Shown: positions 8,265-16,279, counted from the stretch's first letter. The stretch is DNA of 34,400 nt from Burkholderia sp. H160 (GCA_000173575.1 ABYL01000074.1:1-34400); one strand, 5' to 3'. Numbers and translations are program-made. The notes: generated by a model not told the origin, from the letters alone.

Positions 8265-9551
8265 CTATACGGCGTCTTCCGGTACAGCGGTCGCGGCTAC
8301 CGGTGTTGTGACATCACGTCGGCGCGGCGCAGTCTCGGCGAGGAACAACGACACCACCGCGCCCGCGACGAGCCCGCCGAACGCGAAAGTGAGCGTAGAC
8401 GGCAAGCCAAAGTGCTGCGCGATGAAACCCGCGATGACCGGCGCGAGACCACCACCGAAAATTTCGCCCGCACCCGATACGAAGCCGATCGACGATGCAA
8501 TGAGACCAGCCGGCGCGGCCTCAGTCGCGATCGGACCACTCAGCAGCCCGAGCAGCCCCAGCGCGAACACCGATACACCGAACAGCAGCGCGAACAGCGC
8601 CGACGGATTGGCGCCAGTCCGTGCGAACAGATACAGAAGGACCGCCGCACCGACAAATGCGATAAGCGCGGCGTTACGCCGACCGATGAAATCCGAAATG
8701 CCGGCCACGCCGAACGAGCCGACGAAGCCGCCAAAGCCGATCGCCGAGACGACGAATCCCATCTGCTGTGTATCGAGATGCAGCACCTCGACCAGATAGG
8801 TCGGCACCATTGCGCTGACCACGAAAATACCGGTCATCGCACACAGGATCGCCAGCGTCGCAAGCCATACGTTGCGGCTGCCGAAGAGTTCGATCCAGCG
8901 CCGTTGACTCTGTGCCGATGCAACTCTCTGCAGTTCGCTCTTCGGCTTGTCACGCAGCGTGCGCGAGATCAGCAGCGCGACGATCAAGCCCGGCACCGCA
9001 GAGATCATGAACACCCAGTGCCAGGACGGCACGATGCGCAGCAGTTGCGTGACGAGAATCGGCGCGAATCCAAGGCCAAGCAGCGAGAACATGCTCAACT
9101 GCAGCCCCTGGTTGAAACCGCGCCTCGGCGGCAACGATGCCTCGCCGGTGGCCGCGACACTCGCCGGTGTAAACGCCCCCTCGGCCACGCCCATCACCGC
9201 GCGGATCAGCATCAGGCCTGCAAATCCGGAAGCCAGACCCGACAGGCTCGACAACAGCGAAAACGCGACCATCGAGACGACCAGAATCTTCTTGCGGCCA
9301 ATCCTGTCGGACACCGGTCCCATCGCAATCGCCCATACACCCCAGGCAACGCTCAAGATGCCGATCAGGCTACCCAGTTGCTGAAAGTTCAGATTGAGGT
9401 CGCGCATCATGTGTGGGAACAGCGGCGCGACCATCCAGCGGTCAAGCCCGACCAGCCCGAAGCCGAGCCCAAGCAGGACCAGAGTTTTTATTTCGTAGGC
9501 CGAATCATGTTTTTCGCGATCCGACGGATCGTTTGGCAACGCGGAATTCAC
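8265..9551 (-). CDS. MFS transporter, probable aromatic acid (hydroxycinnamate) importer
   Basis: 428 aa with about 12 membrane segments. The MFS motif A is visible after helix 2 (GPVSDRIGRKK, near residues 78-88) and again in the second half (GISDFIGRR), with a D-R-W motif in helix 1 (GLDRWMVAP). The start is a GTG at 9551 preceded by AGGAG 8 nt away. It is the first gene of a three-gene unit with the porin and the esterase, and diverges from the MarR gene. Placed next to ferulate catabolic genes, it is likely to import ferulate, coumarate or an ester; the substrate is an inference from context. Confidence 0.88.
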   Translation of the reverse strand: MNSALPNDPSDREKHDSAYEIKTLVLLGLGFGLVGLDRWMVAPLFPHMMRDLNLNFQQLGSLIGILSVAWGVWAIAMGPVSDRIGRKKILVVSMVAFSLLSSLSGLASGFAGLMLIRAVMGVAEGAFTPASVAATGEASLPPRRGFNQGLQLSMFSLLGLGFAPILVTQLLRIVPSWHWVFMISAVPGLIVALLISRTLRDKPKSELQRVASAQSQRRWIELFGSRNVWLATLAILCAMTGIFVVSAMVPTYLVEVLHLDTQQMGFVVSAIGFGGFVGSFGVAGISDFIGRRNAALIAFVGAAVLLYLFARTGANPSALFALLFGVSVFALGLLGLLSGPIATEAAPAGLIASSIGFVSGAGEIFGGGLAPVIAGFIAQHFGLPSTLTFAFGGLVAGAVVSLFLAETAPRRRDVTTPVAATAVPEDAV

Positions 9552-9822
9552 TGGCTGTCTCCTGTGAAGGTTGTCTGAATGTACTTATTTGTTATATTTG
9601 TTATTGATGATAAATTGTTTTCCGGGAAATGCAACAAGCGGAATTTAGGGGAAAACACCGAAATGCCAGTCAACAGCGTGGGACAGCAACCAGATGAAAT
9701 CGAGCCACGCGTGGACAGATTCCGGGCATCTCAACGACGCGCTGAACGTGTCGTCAGGGAGTGGGTACGTATGTTGACGTGATATAATTTCAACGTTCGC
9801 TTCACAGATTTGGCCCATTGCC
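9552..9822. promoter_or_regulatory. Divergent regulatory region of the MFS and marR genes
   Basis: This 271-bp, notably AT-rich region separates the two divergent genes. It contains a 9-bp tandem repeat, TTTGTTATA and TTTGTTATT (9588-9605), 37-54 bp upstream of the MFS start. Near the marR start, an imperfect palindrome GTTGA (9773-9777), 12 nt, TCAAC (9790-9794) surrounds a perfect -10 hexamer TATAAT (9783-9788). A palindrome over the -10 box fits autorepression by the MarR protein. No good -35 is seen at the right distance. Confidence 0.5.
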
Positions 9823-10296
9823 ATGCCGACCAAAACCGTTCGGAACAACTTTGCCAACGACTTTCCGGATCAGGTTGATCAGTCGGAATTGCTCGACCTT
9901 CTCGGATACAACATCCGCCGCACTTATCTCGTCGTCCAGTCGACTTTCGACGCGCAGATGGAAGAGCTCGAGTTGCGCCAGGCCGACTTCGCAGTGCTGT
10001 CGACGCTGCGCCACAACCCGGGCATCAACCAGAAGTCCCTTGCCGATGCGCTGGCCATTGCACCGCCCAACCTGGCCACCTTGCTGGACCGGCTCGAATC
10101 GGGAGGATTGCTGACGCGGCAACGCAGTACTGCGGACAAACGCATCCAGCACGTCTCGCTGACGCCTCAAGGCACCCGGCTACATTCCCAGGCACTGAAG
10201 GCCGCCCAGAAAGCAGATGGCGCGGCTGTCCACAAGCTTTCCGCCGCCGAGCGGCAACAGCTGAAATCGCTCCTGGCGAAAATCTTCACCGGCTAG
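9823..10296 (+). CDS. MarR-family transcriptional regulator of hydroxycinnamate catabolism
   Basis: 157 aa, normal MarR length. The winged helix-turn-helix spans about 62-115: NQKSLADALAIAPPNLATLLDRLE is the HTH, and RSTADKRIQHVSLTPQG the wing with the conserved D-x-R. It lies between the calA-vdh-ech-synthetase unit and the divergent MFS-porin-esterase unit. MarR repressors released by feruloyl- or coumaroyl-CoA control equivalent clusters in other proteobacteria (FerC of Sphingobium, for example), so the likely effector is a hydroxycinnamoyl-CoA made by the neighbouring synthetase. Ribosome site is weak. The effector assignment is inference. Confidence 0.88.
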   Translation: MPTKTVRNNFANDFPDQVDQSELLDLLGYNIRRTYLVVQSTFDAQMEELELRQADFAVLSTLRHNPGINQKSLADALAIAPPNLATLLDRLESGGLLTRQRSTADKRIQHVSLTPQGTRLHSQALKAAQKADGAAVHKLSAAERQQLKSLLAKIFTG

Positions 10297-10346
10297 ACGC
10301 TGCGGCCAGCCGGGGCCGGTAACGCGCCCCGACTGGATCGAGACCT

Positions 10347-12470
10347 TCAGTGTGGCTCGACCAGCATCAACGCATCGAGCGCAAGCACGCCCTGGCCAGC
10401 CGGATAGACGACGACCGGGTTCAGATCAATCTCGCGAATGCGCTGCTCTGACTGAAGCAACGCACCAAGACGCACGACGACGTCCGCAAGCGCTTCGACA
10501 TCCAGCGCAGGCTCGCCACGATAACCGTGCAATAGCGGAGCACCTTTCAGCCGGCCTATCTCACGCACTACCGCTTCCCTCGTCAGATCGTGAGGGAGCA
10601 GCCTGACGTCGCGCATGACCTCGGCAGCAACCCCGCCGAACCCGACCAGGATCACCAGCCCCCACTGCGGATCGTTGCGTGCGCCGACGATCATTTCCAG
10701 CCCCCGCTTGCCCATCGCTTCAACCAGGACGCCATCGAGCGCGACGGCAGGCGCGTGACGTTTCACGTTGCTGCCTAGCTGCATCCACGCCGCCCTCAGT
10801 GCCTGCGGTCCATCGATTCCGAGCATCACACCACCCACGTCGCTCTTGTGGCTGATTTCGCTTGCCTGGACCTTGAGCGCAACCGGGTAGCCGATACGCT
10901 CCGCGATCGTCAGCGCGGCATCGACGTCTGTTGCGAGTTCCCCTCGCGAGAACGGAACACCAAGCGGTGCAAGCACCTGCTTCGCACGGTATTCCGGCAC
11001 GACACCTCCGTGCGACGGCAGATTGACCGTGACCGGCGCATGCGATGCTTCGGCAAAGTCCCGGCTGCCGAATTCGACCAGACGCGCGACGGCCCGCAAC
11101 GCGCGTTCCGTACTTGGGAAGTACGGGATGCCCAGCTCGCGCATTTGCGCCACGTATTCAGGTGGCACGGCCGCGCCTTCATCCAGACCGGCACAAATCA
11201 CCGGTTGGGTGGGACGCAGTTCACGCACCGCGCGCAATACAGGCGGCATCTTGATCGCGCAGGTGACCGGATCGGTCTGGATCAGGCCAACCACGATCGC
11301 GGAAAACCGGTCATCGTCGAACAGCGCCGACAGCACGCGGTAATAGAGCTCGGGGTCCACCAGGCCCTGCGCGGTCAGATCAAGCGGATTGCTGACGGCA
11401 ACGAACGCCGGCATCGCGGCGCGCAGTCCAGGCGCATCGTCGTCGCTCACCGGCGGCAAGTCGAGACCAAGCGATTCACAGATGTCGAGGCACAACGCCT
11501 TGAACGCGCCCGATTCGCCGACGATCGCGGTTCCCGTTGCCGGCAGGCGCGCGCAGCGCAGGCCGATTTCCGCAATGTCGCCCAGCTCCTCCAGCGTCTG
11601 CGCGATCACGACACCCGCGCGCTCGACCTTGGTGAGCATCAGCGCATGGTCGCCCGCCATCGCGCCCGTATGCGTCGCCGCCGATGCACGCGCCGCGGCG
11701 CTCCTGCCCGGATGCAGCAGCACCAGCAGCTTGCCCGCCCGGCGAGCGTCGCGCGCAATCTCGAGCAGACGGCCCGGCTGCCGGAACTGCTCGGCGATCA
11801 TCGCGATGACACGCGTGCCGGGATCGTCCAGCAGGAACTGCAGATAATCTTCGAGATGGCTCGCCGCCTCATTGCCGGTCGACACCGCGTACGACAACGG
11901 CAGCCCGCGGCTTGCCAGCGTCGTGTTCAGTACCGCCATCATGGCGCCGCTCTGCGAAAGAATCCCGATCGCAGGTTGGCTACGGTTGCGGCTCGCCTCC
12001 TGCGCAGCCACGTTCGTTTCGATGAACGTCAGCGGCACGCGTTCCAGATAATTGATGCAACCAAGACAGTTGGGCCCTTCGACGAGCATCCCTGCTTCGG
12101 CGGCGATCGTCGCGATCTCCTGCTGCTGCGCGATCCCCTCCGCACCCGCCTCGGCGAAGCCCGCCGAAAAGATCACCACTGCCCCGACCTTGCGCGAGGC
12201 AAGCTGACGTACTGCGTCCAGCACCGCTACCTGCGGAATCGCCAGCACGGCCACATCGACGCCGTCAGGCAACTGCTCGATCGAATTCACGCACGGTCGG
12301 CCGTTGATCTCGTCGCGTTTCGGATTGACCAGATAGATCTGGCCTCGGTAGTCGTTGCGTTCGAGATTGGCCAGCACCGATGCCCCGAGCGCACCCGGCG
12401 TCGGCGAAGCGCCGACGATGGCGATAGACGCCGGACGCAGCAGACGCGCCACGGATTGGGTCATGTTCAT
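10347..12470 (-). CDS. ADP-forming acyl-CoA synthetase, probable feruloyl/hydroxycinnamoyl-CoA synthetase
   Basis: 707 aa, a fused alpha-beta ADP-forming acyl-CoA synthetase. Residues about 8-130 are the CoA-binding Rossmann domain (SIAIVGASPTPGALG); about 165-460 the two succinyl-CoA-ligase-like domains, with phospho-His267 in ATHTGAMAG; about 485-700 the ATP-grasp half (GYPVALKVQASEISHKSDVGG). ATG at 12470 with AGGAG nine bases upstream, 18 bp after ech. The usual Pseudomonas Fcs is an unrelated AMP-forming enzyme; the ferulate enzyme FerA of Sphingobium SYK-6 belongs to the ADP-forming type, and the linkage here to ech, vdh and calA supports the same job. It would activate ferulate, coumarate or caffeate to the CoA thioester for Ech. 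Confidence 0.85.
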   Translation of the reverse strand: MNMTQSVARLLRPASIAIVGASPTPGALGASVLANLERNDYRGQIYLVNPKRDEINGRPCVNSIEQLPDGVDVAVLAIPQVAVLDAVRQLASRKVGAVVIFSAGFAEAGAEGIAQQQEIATIAAEAGMLVEGPNCLGCINYLERVPLTFIETNVAAQEASRNRSQPAIGILSQSGAMMAVLNTTLASRGLPLSYAVSTGNEAASHLEDYLQFLLDDPGTRVIAMIAEQFRQPGRLLEIARDARRAGKLLVLLHPGRSAAARASAATHTGAMAGDHALMLTKVERAGVVIAQTLEELGDIAEIGLRCARLPATGTAIVGESGAFKALCLDICESLGLDLPPVSDDDAPGLRAAMPAFVAVSNPLDLTAQGLVDPELYYRVLSALFDDDRFSAIVVGLIQTDPVTCAIKMPPVLRAVRELRPTQPVICAGLDEGAAVPPEYVAQMRELGIPYFPSTERALRAVARLVEFGSRDFAEASHAPVTVNLPSHGGVVPEYRAKQVLAPLGVPFSRGELATDVDAALTIAERIGYPVALKVQASEISHKSDVGGVMLGIDGPQALRAAWMQLGSNVKRHAPAVALDGVLVEAMGKRGLEMIVGARNDPQWGLVILVGFGGVAAEVMRDVRLLPHDLTREAVVREIGRLKGAPLLHGYRGEPALDVEALADVVVRLGALLQSEQRIREIDLNPVVVYPAGQGVLALDALMLVEPH

Positions 12471-12488
12471 GTCGACGGGCTCCTGTGC

Positions 12489-13322
12489 TCAGGTGCGCTG
12501 CCGCGCCAGGTCATAGGCGCCAAGACCGGGCTTGTAGGTCTTGTCGTCAAGGAACTGTTTGAGCCCCTCCTTGCGCCCGTCGTCGAAGCTGTTGGCGGCT
12601 TCCTGGGCTCGCACGAGGAAATCCTCGGCATTGTCATAGGTCATCTCGCGGACACGGCGGATTGCGTCCTTGGTCGCCTTCAGGGCAACCGGATTCTTCT
12701 TCAGCAGCGCCTGTGCGACCTCGACCACACGCTCACGCAGTTGCTCAGCGGGCACCGCCTCGTTGACGAGGCCCCATTCCGCGGCCTTGCGTCCGTCGAT
12801 GTTCTCGCCGAGCATCGCGTGATACATCGCGCGGCGGAACGACAACAGTTCCGCGGCAACCTTCGATGCGCCGCCGCCCGGCAGAATGCCCCAGTTGATT
12901 TCCGACAGGCCGAAACGCGCTTCTTCGGAGCAGAATGCGAGATCACATGCGAACAGCGGACCGTAGCCACCGCCGAAACACCAGCCGTTGATCATCGCGA
13001 TGGTCGGCTTCTGGTACCAGCGCAGGCGCCGCCACCAGCCGTAGCTCTCGCGCTGTGCCTTGCGTGTCCCAGCGAGGCCGTGCGCTTCCGTGTCGCGGAA
13101 ATACTCCTGGAGATCCATACCGGCCGTCCATGCCGTACCTTCACCGGTCAGCACGAGCACGCCCACGTCCGGATGAAACTCCAGCTCGTCGAGCACCTGC
13201 ATCATGCGCCGATTCAGCGCCGGGCTCATCGCATTACGCTTTTCCGGCCGGTTGAATTTCACCCATGCCACGCCATCCTCGATGCTGAAAACGACAGTAT
13301 TTTCCTCTGCCTGACTGCTCAT
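12489..13322 (-). CDS. ech: Hydroxycinnamoyl-CoA hydratase-lyase (feruloyl-CoA to vanillin + acetyl-CoA)
   Basis: 277 aa, crotonase family, clearly like Pseudomonas HCHL: NRPEKRNAMSP (24-33), GMDLQEYF (68-75), GWCFGGG (113-119), FGLSEINWG (137-145) with catalytic Glu141 (HCHL Glu143), and the tail FLDDKTYKPGL. Compared with P. fluorescens HCHL, Tyr74 (HCHL Tyr75) is kept, but HCHL Ser123 corresponds to Gly121 and Tyr239 to Val237. The enzyme hydrates the side chain of feruloyl- or coumaroyl-CoA and cleaves it retro-aldol fashion. It lies between vdh and the synthetase, 18 bp before the latter. A weak AGGA site precedes the ATG. The function is well supported; the altered pocket may shift substrate range. 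Confidence 0.9.
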   Translation of the reverse strand: MSSQAEENTVVFSIEDGVAWVKFNRPEKRNAMSPALNRRMMQVLDELEFHPDVGVLVLTGEGTAWTAGMDLQEYFRDTEAHGLAGTRKAQRESYGWWRRLRWYQKPTIAMINGWCFGGGYGPLFACDLAFCSEEARFGLSEINWGILPGGGASKVAAELLSFRRAMYHAMLGENIDGRKAAEWGLVNEAVPAEQLRERVVEVAQALLKKNPVALKATKDAIRRVREMTYDNAEDFLVRAQEAANSFDDGRKEGLKQFLDDKTYKPGLGAYDLARQRT

Positions 13323-13341
13323 TAGTCACATCCTGATCGAA

Positions 13342-13381
13342 AATAAAAAATTATTGGGGGTCCTGATCACCGCAGGACCCC
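13342..13381 (-). terminator. Hairpin plus T-rich tract between vdh and ech
   Basis: Read on the minus strand, GGGGTCCT, a 9-nt loop and AGGACCCC (genomic 13357-13381) form a perfect 8-bp stem, followed within six bases by a T-rich tract (TTTTTTATTTT, genomic 13340-13350). This is the layout of an intrinsic terminator, placed in the 67-bp gap after the vdh stop and before the ech ribosome site. It may be an intra-operon attenuator or mark separate transcripts for vdh and ech. Confidence 0.55.
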
Positions 13382-13389
13382 ACTGTTGA

Positions 13390-14862
13390 CTAGAACGGAT
13401 ATTGGGGAACAGCGTCCTTGACCGTGACCCATTGCCAGTGCGTGTACTGTTCCCAGTCCGCGGGACCGCCCACGCTGGTACCGTTGCCCGACGCGCCCGT
13501 ACCGCCGAACGGGTTGATGACCTCGTCGGCAACGGTCTGGTCGTTGACATGCAGAAGGCCCGTATGCAGCCTCTCACCGAGCGCCATCGCGCGGCCGACC
13601 GATGCCGACAGCACGCCTGCAGAGAGGCCGTACTCCGTGCGGTTGGCCAACTCGGCCGCCTCTTCGTCGGTATCGAACGGAATCACACTGGCGACCGGCC
13701 CGAACACTTCCTCGTCGAACGCGCGCATACCCGGCTTCACGTTGGACAACACCGTTGGCGCATAGAACAGGCCTTCATGCGTGCCGCCGGCCTCGACCAC
13801 CGCGCCGGCCGCCACGGATGCGCCGACGATGTCGACGACGTTCTGCAACTGTCGCTGGTCGATGATCGGCCCGAGCGCCACCTGCGCAACAGCCGGATCG
13901 CCCACCGGCAGGTGACGCGCTTTGTCTGCGAGGCGGCGGGTCAGTTCATCCACGATGCTACGGTGAGCGAGCACGCGGCCCGTTGCCATGCAGATCTGCC
14001 CCTGGTGAAACCAGGCGCCAAATGCGATTGCCGAAACGGCCTTGTCGAGATCGGCATCTTCGAGGACGATCAGTGAATTCTTGCCGCCCAGTTCCAGCGA
14101 CACCTTCTTCAGGTGACGACCAGCCAGTTCACCGATCTTGCGGCCAGCGGCCGTCGAGCCGGTGAACGCGAGCATCGGCACGCCAGGCGCTTCGACCAGC
14201 GCCTGCCCGACATCCGCTCCGCCAGGTAGCACATGCAGCAAGCCCTTCGGCAGACCAGCAGCGGCCAGTACTTCGGCAATCACAAAGCCGCCGGCGTAAG
14301 GCGTACGCGGATCAGGCTTCAGAATCACAGCGTTGCCGACCGCGAGCGCCGGCGCGACCGAGCGCAGCGACAGCACCAGCGGAAAATTGAACGGCGAGAT
14401 AACGCCGATCACACCGAGCGGCAACTGGCGCGCGATGCTAAGCCGCCCCGGCGCGCTCGGCAGAACCCGGCCGTTCGCTTCCAGTGGCATCGCCGCGGCA
14501 CGCTGCAGCAGCACGATCGCTTCCCGTACCTCGTGTTCGCCCTTGGGCAGGATGCCGCCAGTTTCACGGGCAATCAGCGCAGCGGCGGCCGGTGCATGCT
14601 CCTGCAGCAGCGCAGCCGCACGATGAAAAACCGCGGCGCGCTCGCGCGGCGGCGTGGCAGCCCAGACCCGCTGTGCGGCGCGCGCCTCGCGCACGGCGAT
14701 CGCGACGTCCTCCGGAGTGGCCTTGCCGACCTGGTGCAGCGGCTGACCCGAAGCCGGTTCAATGACGTCCAGCACGCCGGACGCCGTGACCCATTCGCCG
14801 TTGAAGATCTTGCCACGCCACGCGTCGGCGTTGGCGAACGAAAAGCCTGAAGGATTGCTCAT
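13390..14862 (-). CDS. vdh: Vanillin (aromatic aldehyde) dehydrogenase
   Basis: 490 aa from the ATG at 14862 (AGGAG nine bases upstream; a GTG one codon earlier is possible). NAD-dependent aldehyde dehydrogenase: Asn159 (SPFNFP), GSTAAG (235-240), general base Glu257 (LELGGKNS) and nucleophile Cys291 (GQICMATGR) are all present. The Vdh/XylC-like subfamily and its place between calA and ech point to oxidation of vanillin, the Ech product, to vanillate; protocatechualdehyde and 4-hydroxybenzaldehyde are probable co-substrates. It lies 38 bp after calA on the same strand. No vanillate demethylase genes (vanAB) are in the window. Confidence 0.9.
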   Translation of the reverse strand: MSNPSGFSFANADAWRGKIFNGEWVTASGVLDVIEPASGQPLHQVGKATPEDVAIAVREARAAQRVWAATPPRERAAVFHRAAALLQEHAPAAAALIARETGGILPKGEHEVREAIVLLQRAAAMPLEANGRVLPSAPGRLSIARQLPLGVIGVISPFNFPLVLSLRSVAPALAVGNAVILKPDPRTPYAGGFVIAEVLAAAGLPKGLLHVLPGGADVGQALVEAPGVPMLAFTGSTAAGRKIGELAGRHLKKVSLELGGKNSLIVLEDADLDKAVSAIAFGAWFHQGQICMATGRVLAHRSIVDELTRRLADKARHLPVGDPAVAQVALGPIIDQRQLQNVVDIVGASVAAGAVVEAGGTHEGLFYAPTVLSNVKPGMRAFDEEVFGPVASVIPFDTDEEAAELANRTEYGLSAGVLSASVGRAMALGERLHTGLLHVNDQTVADEVINPFGGTGASGNGTSVGGPADWEQYTHWQWVTVKDAVPQYPF

Positions 14863-14903
14863 CACGAATGTCTCCTGGAATAATTGGATGGAGTAGAACG
14901 TGT

Positions 14904-15671
14904 TCAGATCGCCGTAGCGGCCAGCCCGCCATCGACGGGCAGATTGACGCCGTTGATCCAGCGCGCGGAATCAGAAGCAAGAAATACGATGGCTTCAGCC
15001 ACCTCGTCGGCATACGCGGGGCGCTTCATCTTCCCCGCATCGGCCTCGACACGTTCGGGTCCGAGCATCGTGACGAAATCGCCGAGGATCGGCGTGAACA
15101 CGGGGCCCGGCGCCACGCTGTTGACGCGCACCGAGTGCCGCGCAAACCAGTCCTGCGAGCGGCGCGCGCTCCACACGATCAGCGCTTCCTTGAAGTACTG
15201 GTAGCAGGTGGCTTGAGACACCGGATGCTCGGCAAGCCACCGCGAGCCGCCATCGAACCCGGCCGTCTCGGCCAACTCGCGGTGCAGATCGAGCCGCTGT
15301 GGCCACTCCGCGCCGAGGATCGATGCGACGTTGATCACGCAGCCGCCGGACACGATACGCGGCAGCAACGCTTCGCTGAGATGACGCAGGCCCAGGTAAT
15401 TGACACGCGCAACGGTATCCACGGGCGCCGTGCCCGGAACGCCGGCAATATTGGCCAGCGCGTCGACATGTGCGGGGAGTTGTGCGACGAGCGCATCGAT
15501 GGAGACGGGATCGCCGAGATCGGCCAGGTAAAACGCATCGAGCGTCATGTTCACAGGCTGCCGATCGACGCCAATGACGCGCGCGCCGTAGTACCTTGCG
15601 AGCCTGGCTGTCTCCGCGCCGATGCCAGACGCCACGCCGGTGATGACCAGGGTTTTCCCGTGCAGTTTCAT
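14904..15671 (-). CDS. calA: Coniferyl-alcohol dehydrogenase (SDR family)
   Basis: 255 aa, the same length as Pseudomonas CalA and alike throughout. Cofactor motif TGVASGIGAETARL (11-24), NIAG (74-77), Ser117 (INVASILGAEWP), Tyr157 and Lys161 (CYQYFKEALIVW), and the C-terminal WINGVNLPVDGG. It oxidises coniferyl alcohol to coniferyl aldehyde with NAD. It is the first gene of the calA-vdh-ech-synthetase unit, with AAGGAG before its ATG and an operator-like array 27-52 bp upstream. No separate coniferyl aldehyde dehydrogenase gene is nearby, so Vdh or a distant enzyme must do the aldehyde-to-ferulate step. Confidence 0.9.
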   Translation of the reverse strand: MKLHGKTLVITGVASGIGAETARLARYYGARVIGVDRQPVNMTLDAFYLADLGDPVSIDALVAQLPAHVDALANIAGVPGTAPVDTVARVNYLGLRHLSEALLPRIVSGGCVINVASILGAEWPQRLDLHRELAETAGFDGGSRWLAEHPVSQATCYQYFKEALIVWSARRSQDWFARHSVRVNSVAPGPVFTPILGDFVTMLGPERVEADAGKMKRPAYADEVAEAIVFLASDSARWINGVNLPVDGGLAATAI

Positions 15672-15697
15672 TGCAGTTGTCTCCTTCGTTCTGGTTG

Positions 15698-15723
15698 ACC
15701 ATCGTCTATGGTTTTATACCATA
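15698..15723. promoter_or_regulatory. Three-half-site operator in front of the calA operon
   Basis: ACCAT (15698-15702), ATGGT (15708-15712) and ACCAT (15718-15722) are spaced exactly 10 bp apart with 5-nt gaps, so alternate half-sites face the same side of the helix. The right pair extends to a perfect palindrome TATGGT-TTTAT-ACCATA (15707-15723). On the minus strand TATAAA inside this palindrome can serve as a -10 box, which would make binding repressive. The neighbouring MarR protein is the obvious candidate; a similar sequence is not visible in front of the marR or MFS genes. Confidence 0.6.
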
Positions 15724-16022
15724 ATCGTTACTTCGTATAAGTATTTTTTTGGCTTGCACCGTTATTGGGAAACTGTCCGCAGGACCACCACGGATCAGGC
15801 TGCAATATGGGCGGGGGCGTCGACGAGTCCAGGCGAACACGCCGGTCAACGCTGGAGCCGCGTACCGGAACGGCACGCCGCAGGTGAGGTTCTAGAGGTC
15901 GAGCAGGAAAAGAGCAGATCGGGTACGCGAGCAACACGGCAGGAAGTATTCGCCAGCAGCCCTCTCGGCATCGGGAAGATGGCTGCCCCGATGATCAGGT
16001 CGGCCTTCGAGCACACGAGTCA
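15724..16022. other. Intergenic stretch upstream of calA without a recognisable gene
   Basis: About 300 bp between the calA operator and the transposase remnant. The first 40 bases are AT-rich and may hold the calA -35 region. The remainder is GC-rich; open frames on both strands have no recognisable protein similarity, and none has a ribosome site. It is probably older insertion debris. Confidence 0.4.
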
Positions 16023-16220
16023 TACGTCAGACTCGACCTCATCGCGGACGTATGGGACGAGCTTGTTAGAATCGCCGCGTCCATCCGTTCAGGAAGATGT
16101 ACTGCAGTCGACGCCTTGGCCCGCTTCGGCTCAGCAGCTTCCAGACAGGCCGTATATGAAGGCGGCGTTCACCTTGGGCGCCTGTTCAGAAGTCGGCTGC
16201 TTATCGGTGATGTAGTCAAA
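16023..16220 (+). pseudogene. Tn3-family transposase (TnpA) internal fragment
   Basis: One plus-strand frame, with no start codon, reads [20 protein letters not shown], then IRSGRCTAVDALARFGSAAS and RQAVYEGGVHLGRLFRS. From memory this pattern (D-L-I-x-x-x-W-D-E-L-x-R-I-A-A-S-I-R-S-G, then A-L-x-R-F-G-S-A-A, then V-Y-E-x-G-V-x-L-G-R-L-x-R) is the internal region of Tn3-type transposases common in Burkholderia and Ralstonia. Similarity stops after about 65 residues on both sides, and no 38-bp Tn3 terminal repeat or resolvase is visible. It lies just beyond the 3' end of the sensor kinase gene, so it marks an insertion boundary of the AT-rich module. Similarity was judged by eye. Confidence 0.6.
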
Positions 16221-16279
16221 CATGGGGCCTCACAGGGTTGTGCGCCACTCTGGCCGCTCGCACCGCATAGTCGACTGCT

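Noticed and set aside
10297-10346. GC-rich hairpin between marR and the synthetase as a bidirectional terminator
   Set aside because: CGGCC/GGCCG can pair but the stem is short and no T-tract follows; convergent termination here remains unproved.
10848-13325. Very long plus-strand open frame (about 825 codons) antisense to the synthetase and ech
   Set aside because: The opposite strand encodes two clearly recognisable enzymes; the antisense frame is Arg/His/Gln-rich with no domain resemblance.
16135-16226. Minus-strand 30-codon frame starting MFDYITDKQP
   Set aside because: It is antisense to the transposase-like frame, which has much better similarity, and its ribosome site is poor.
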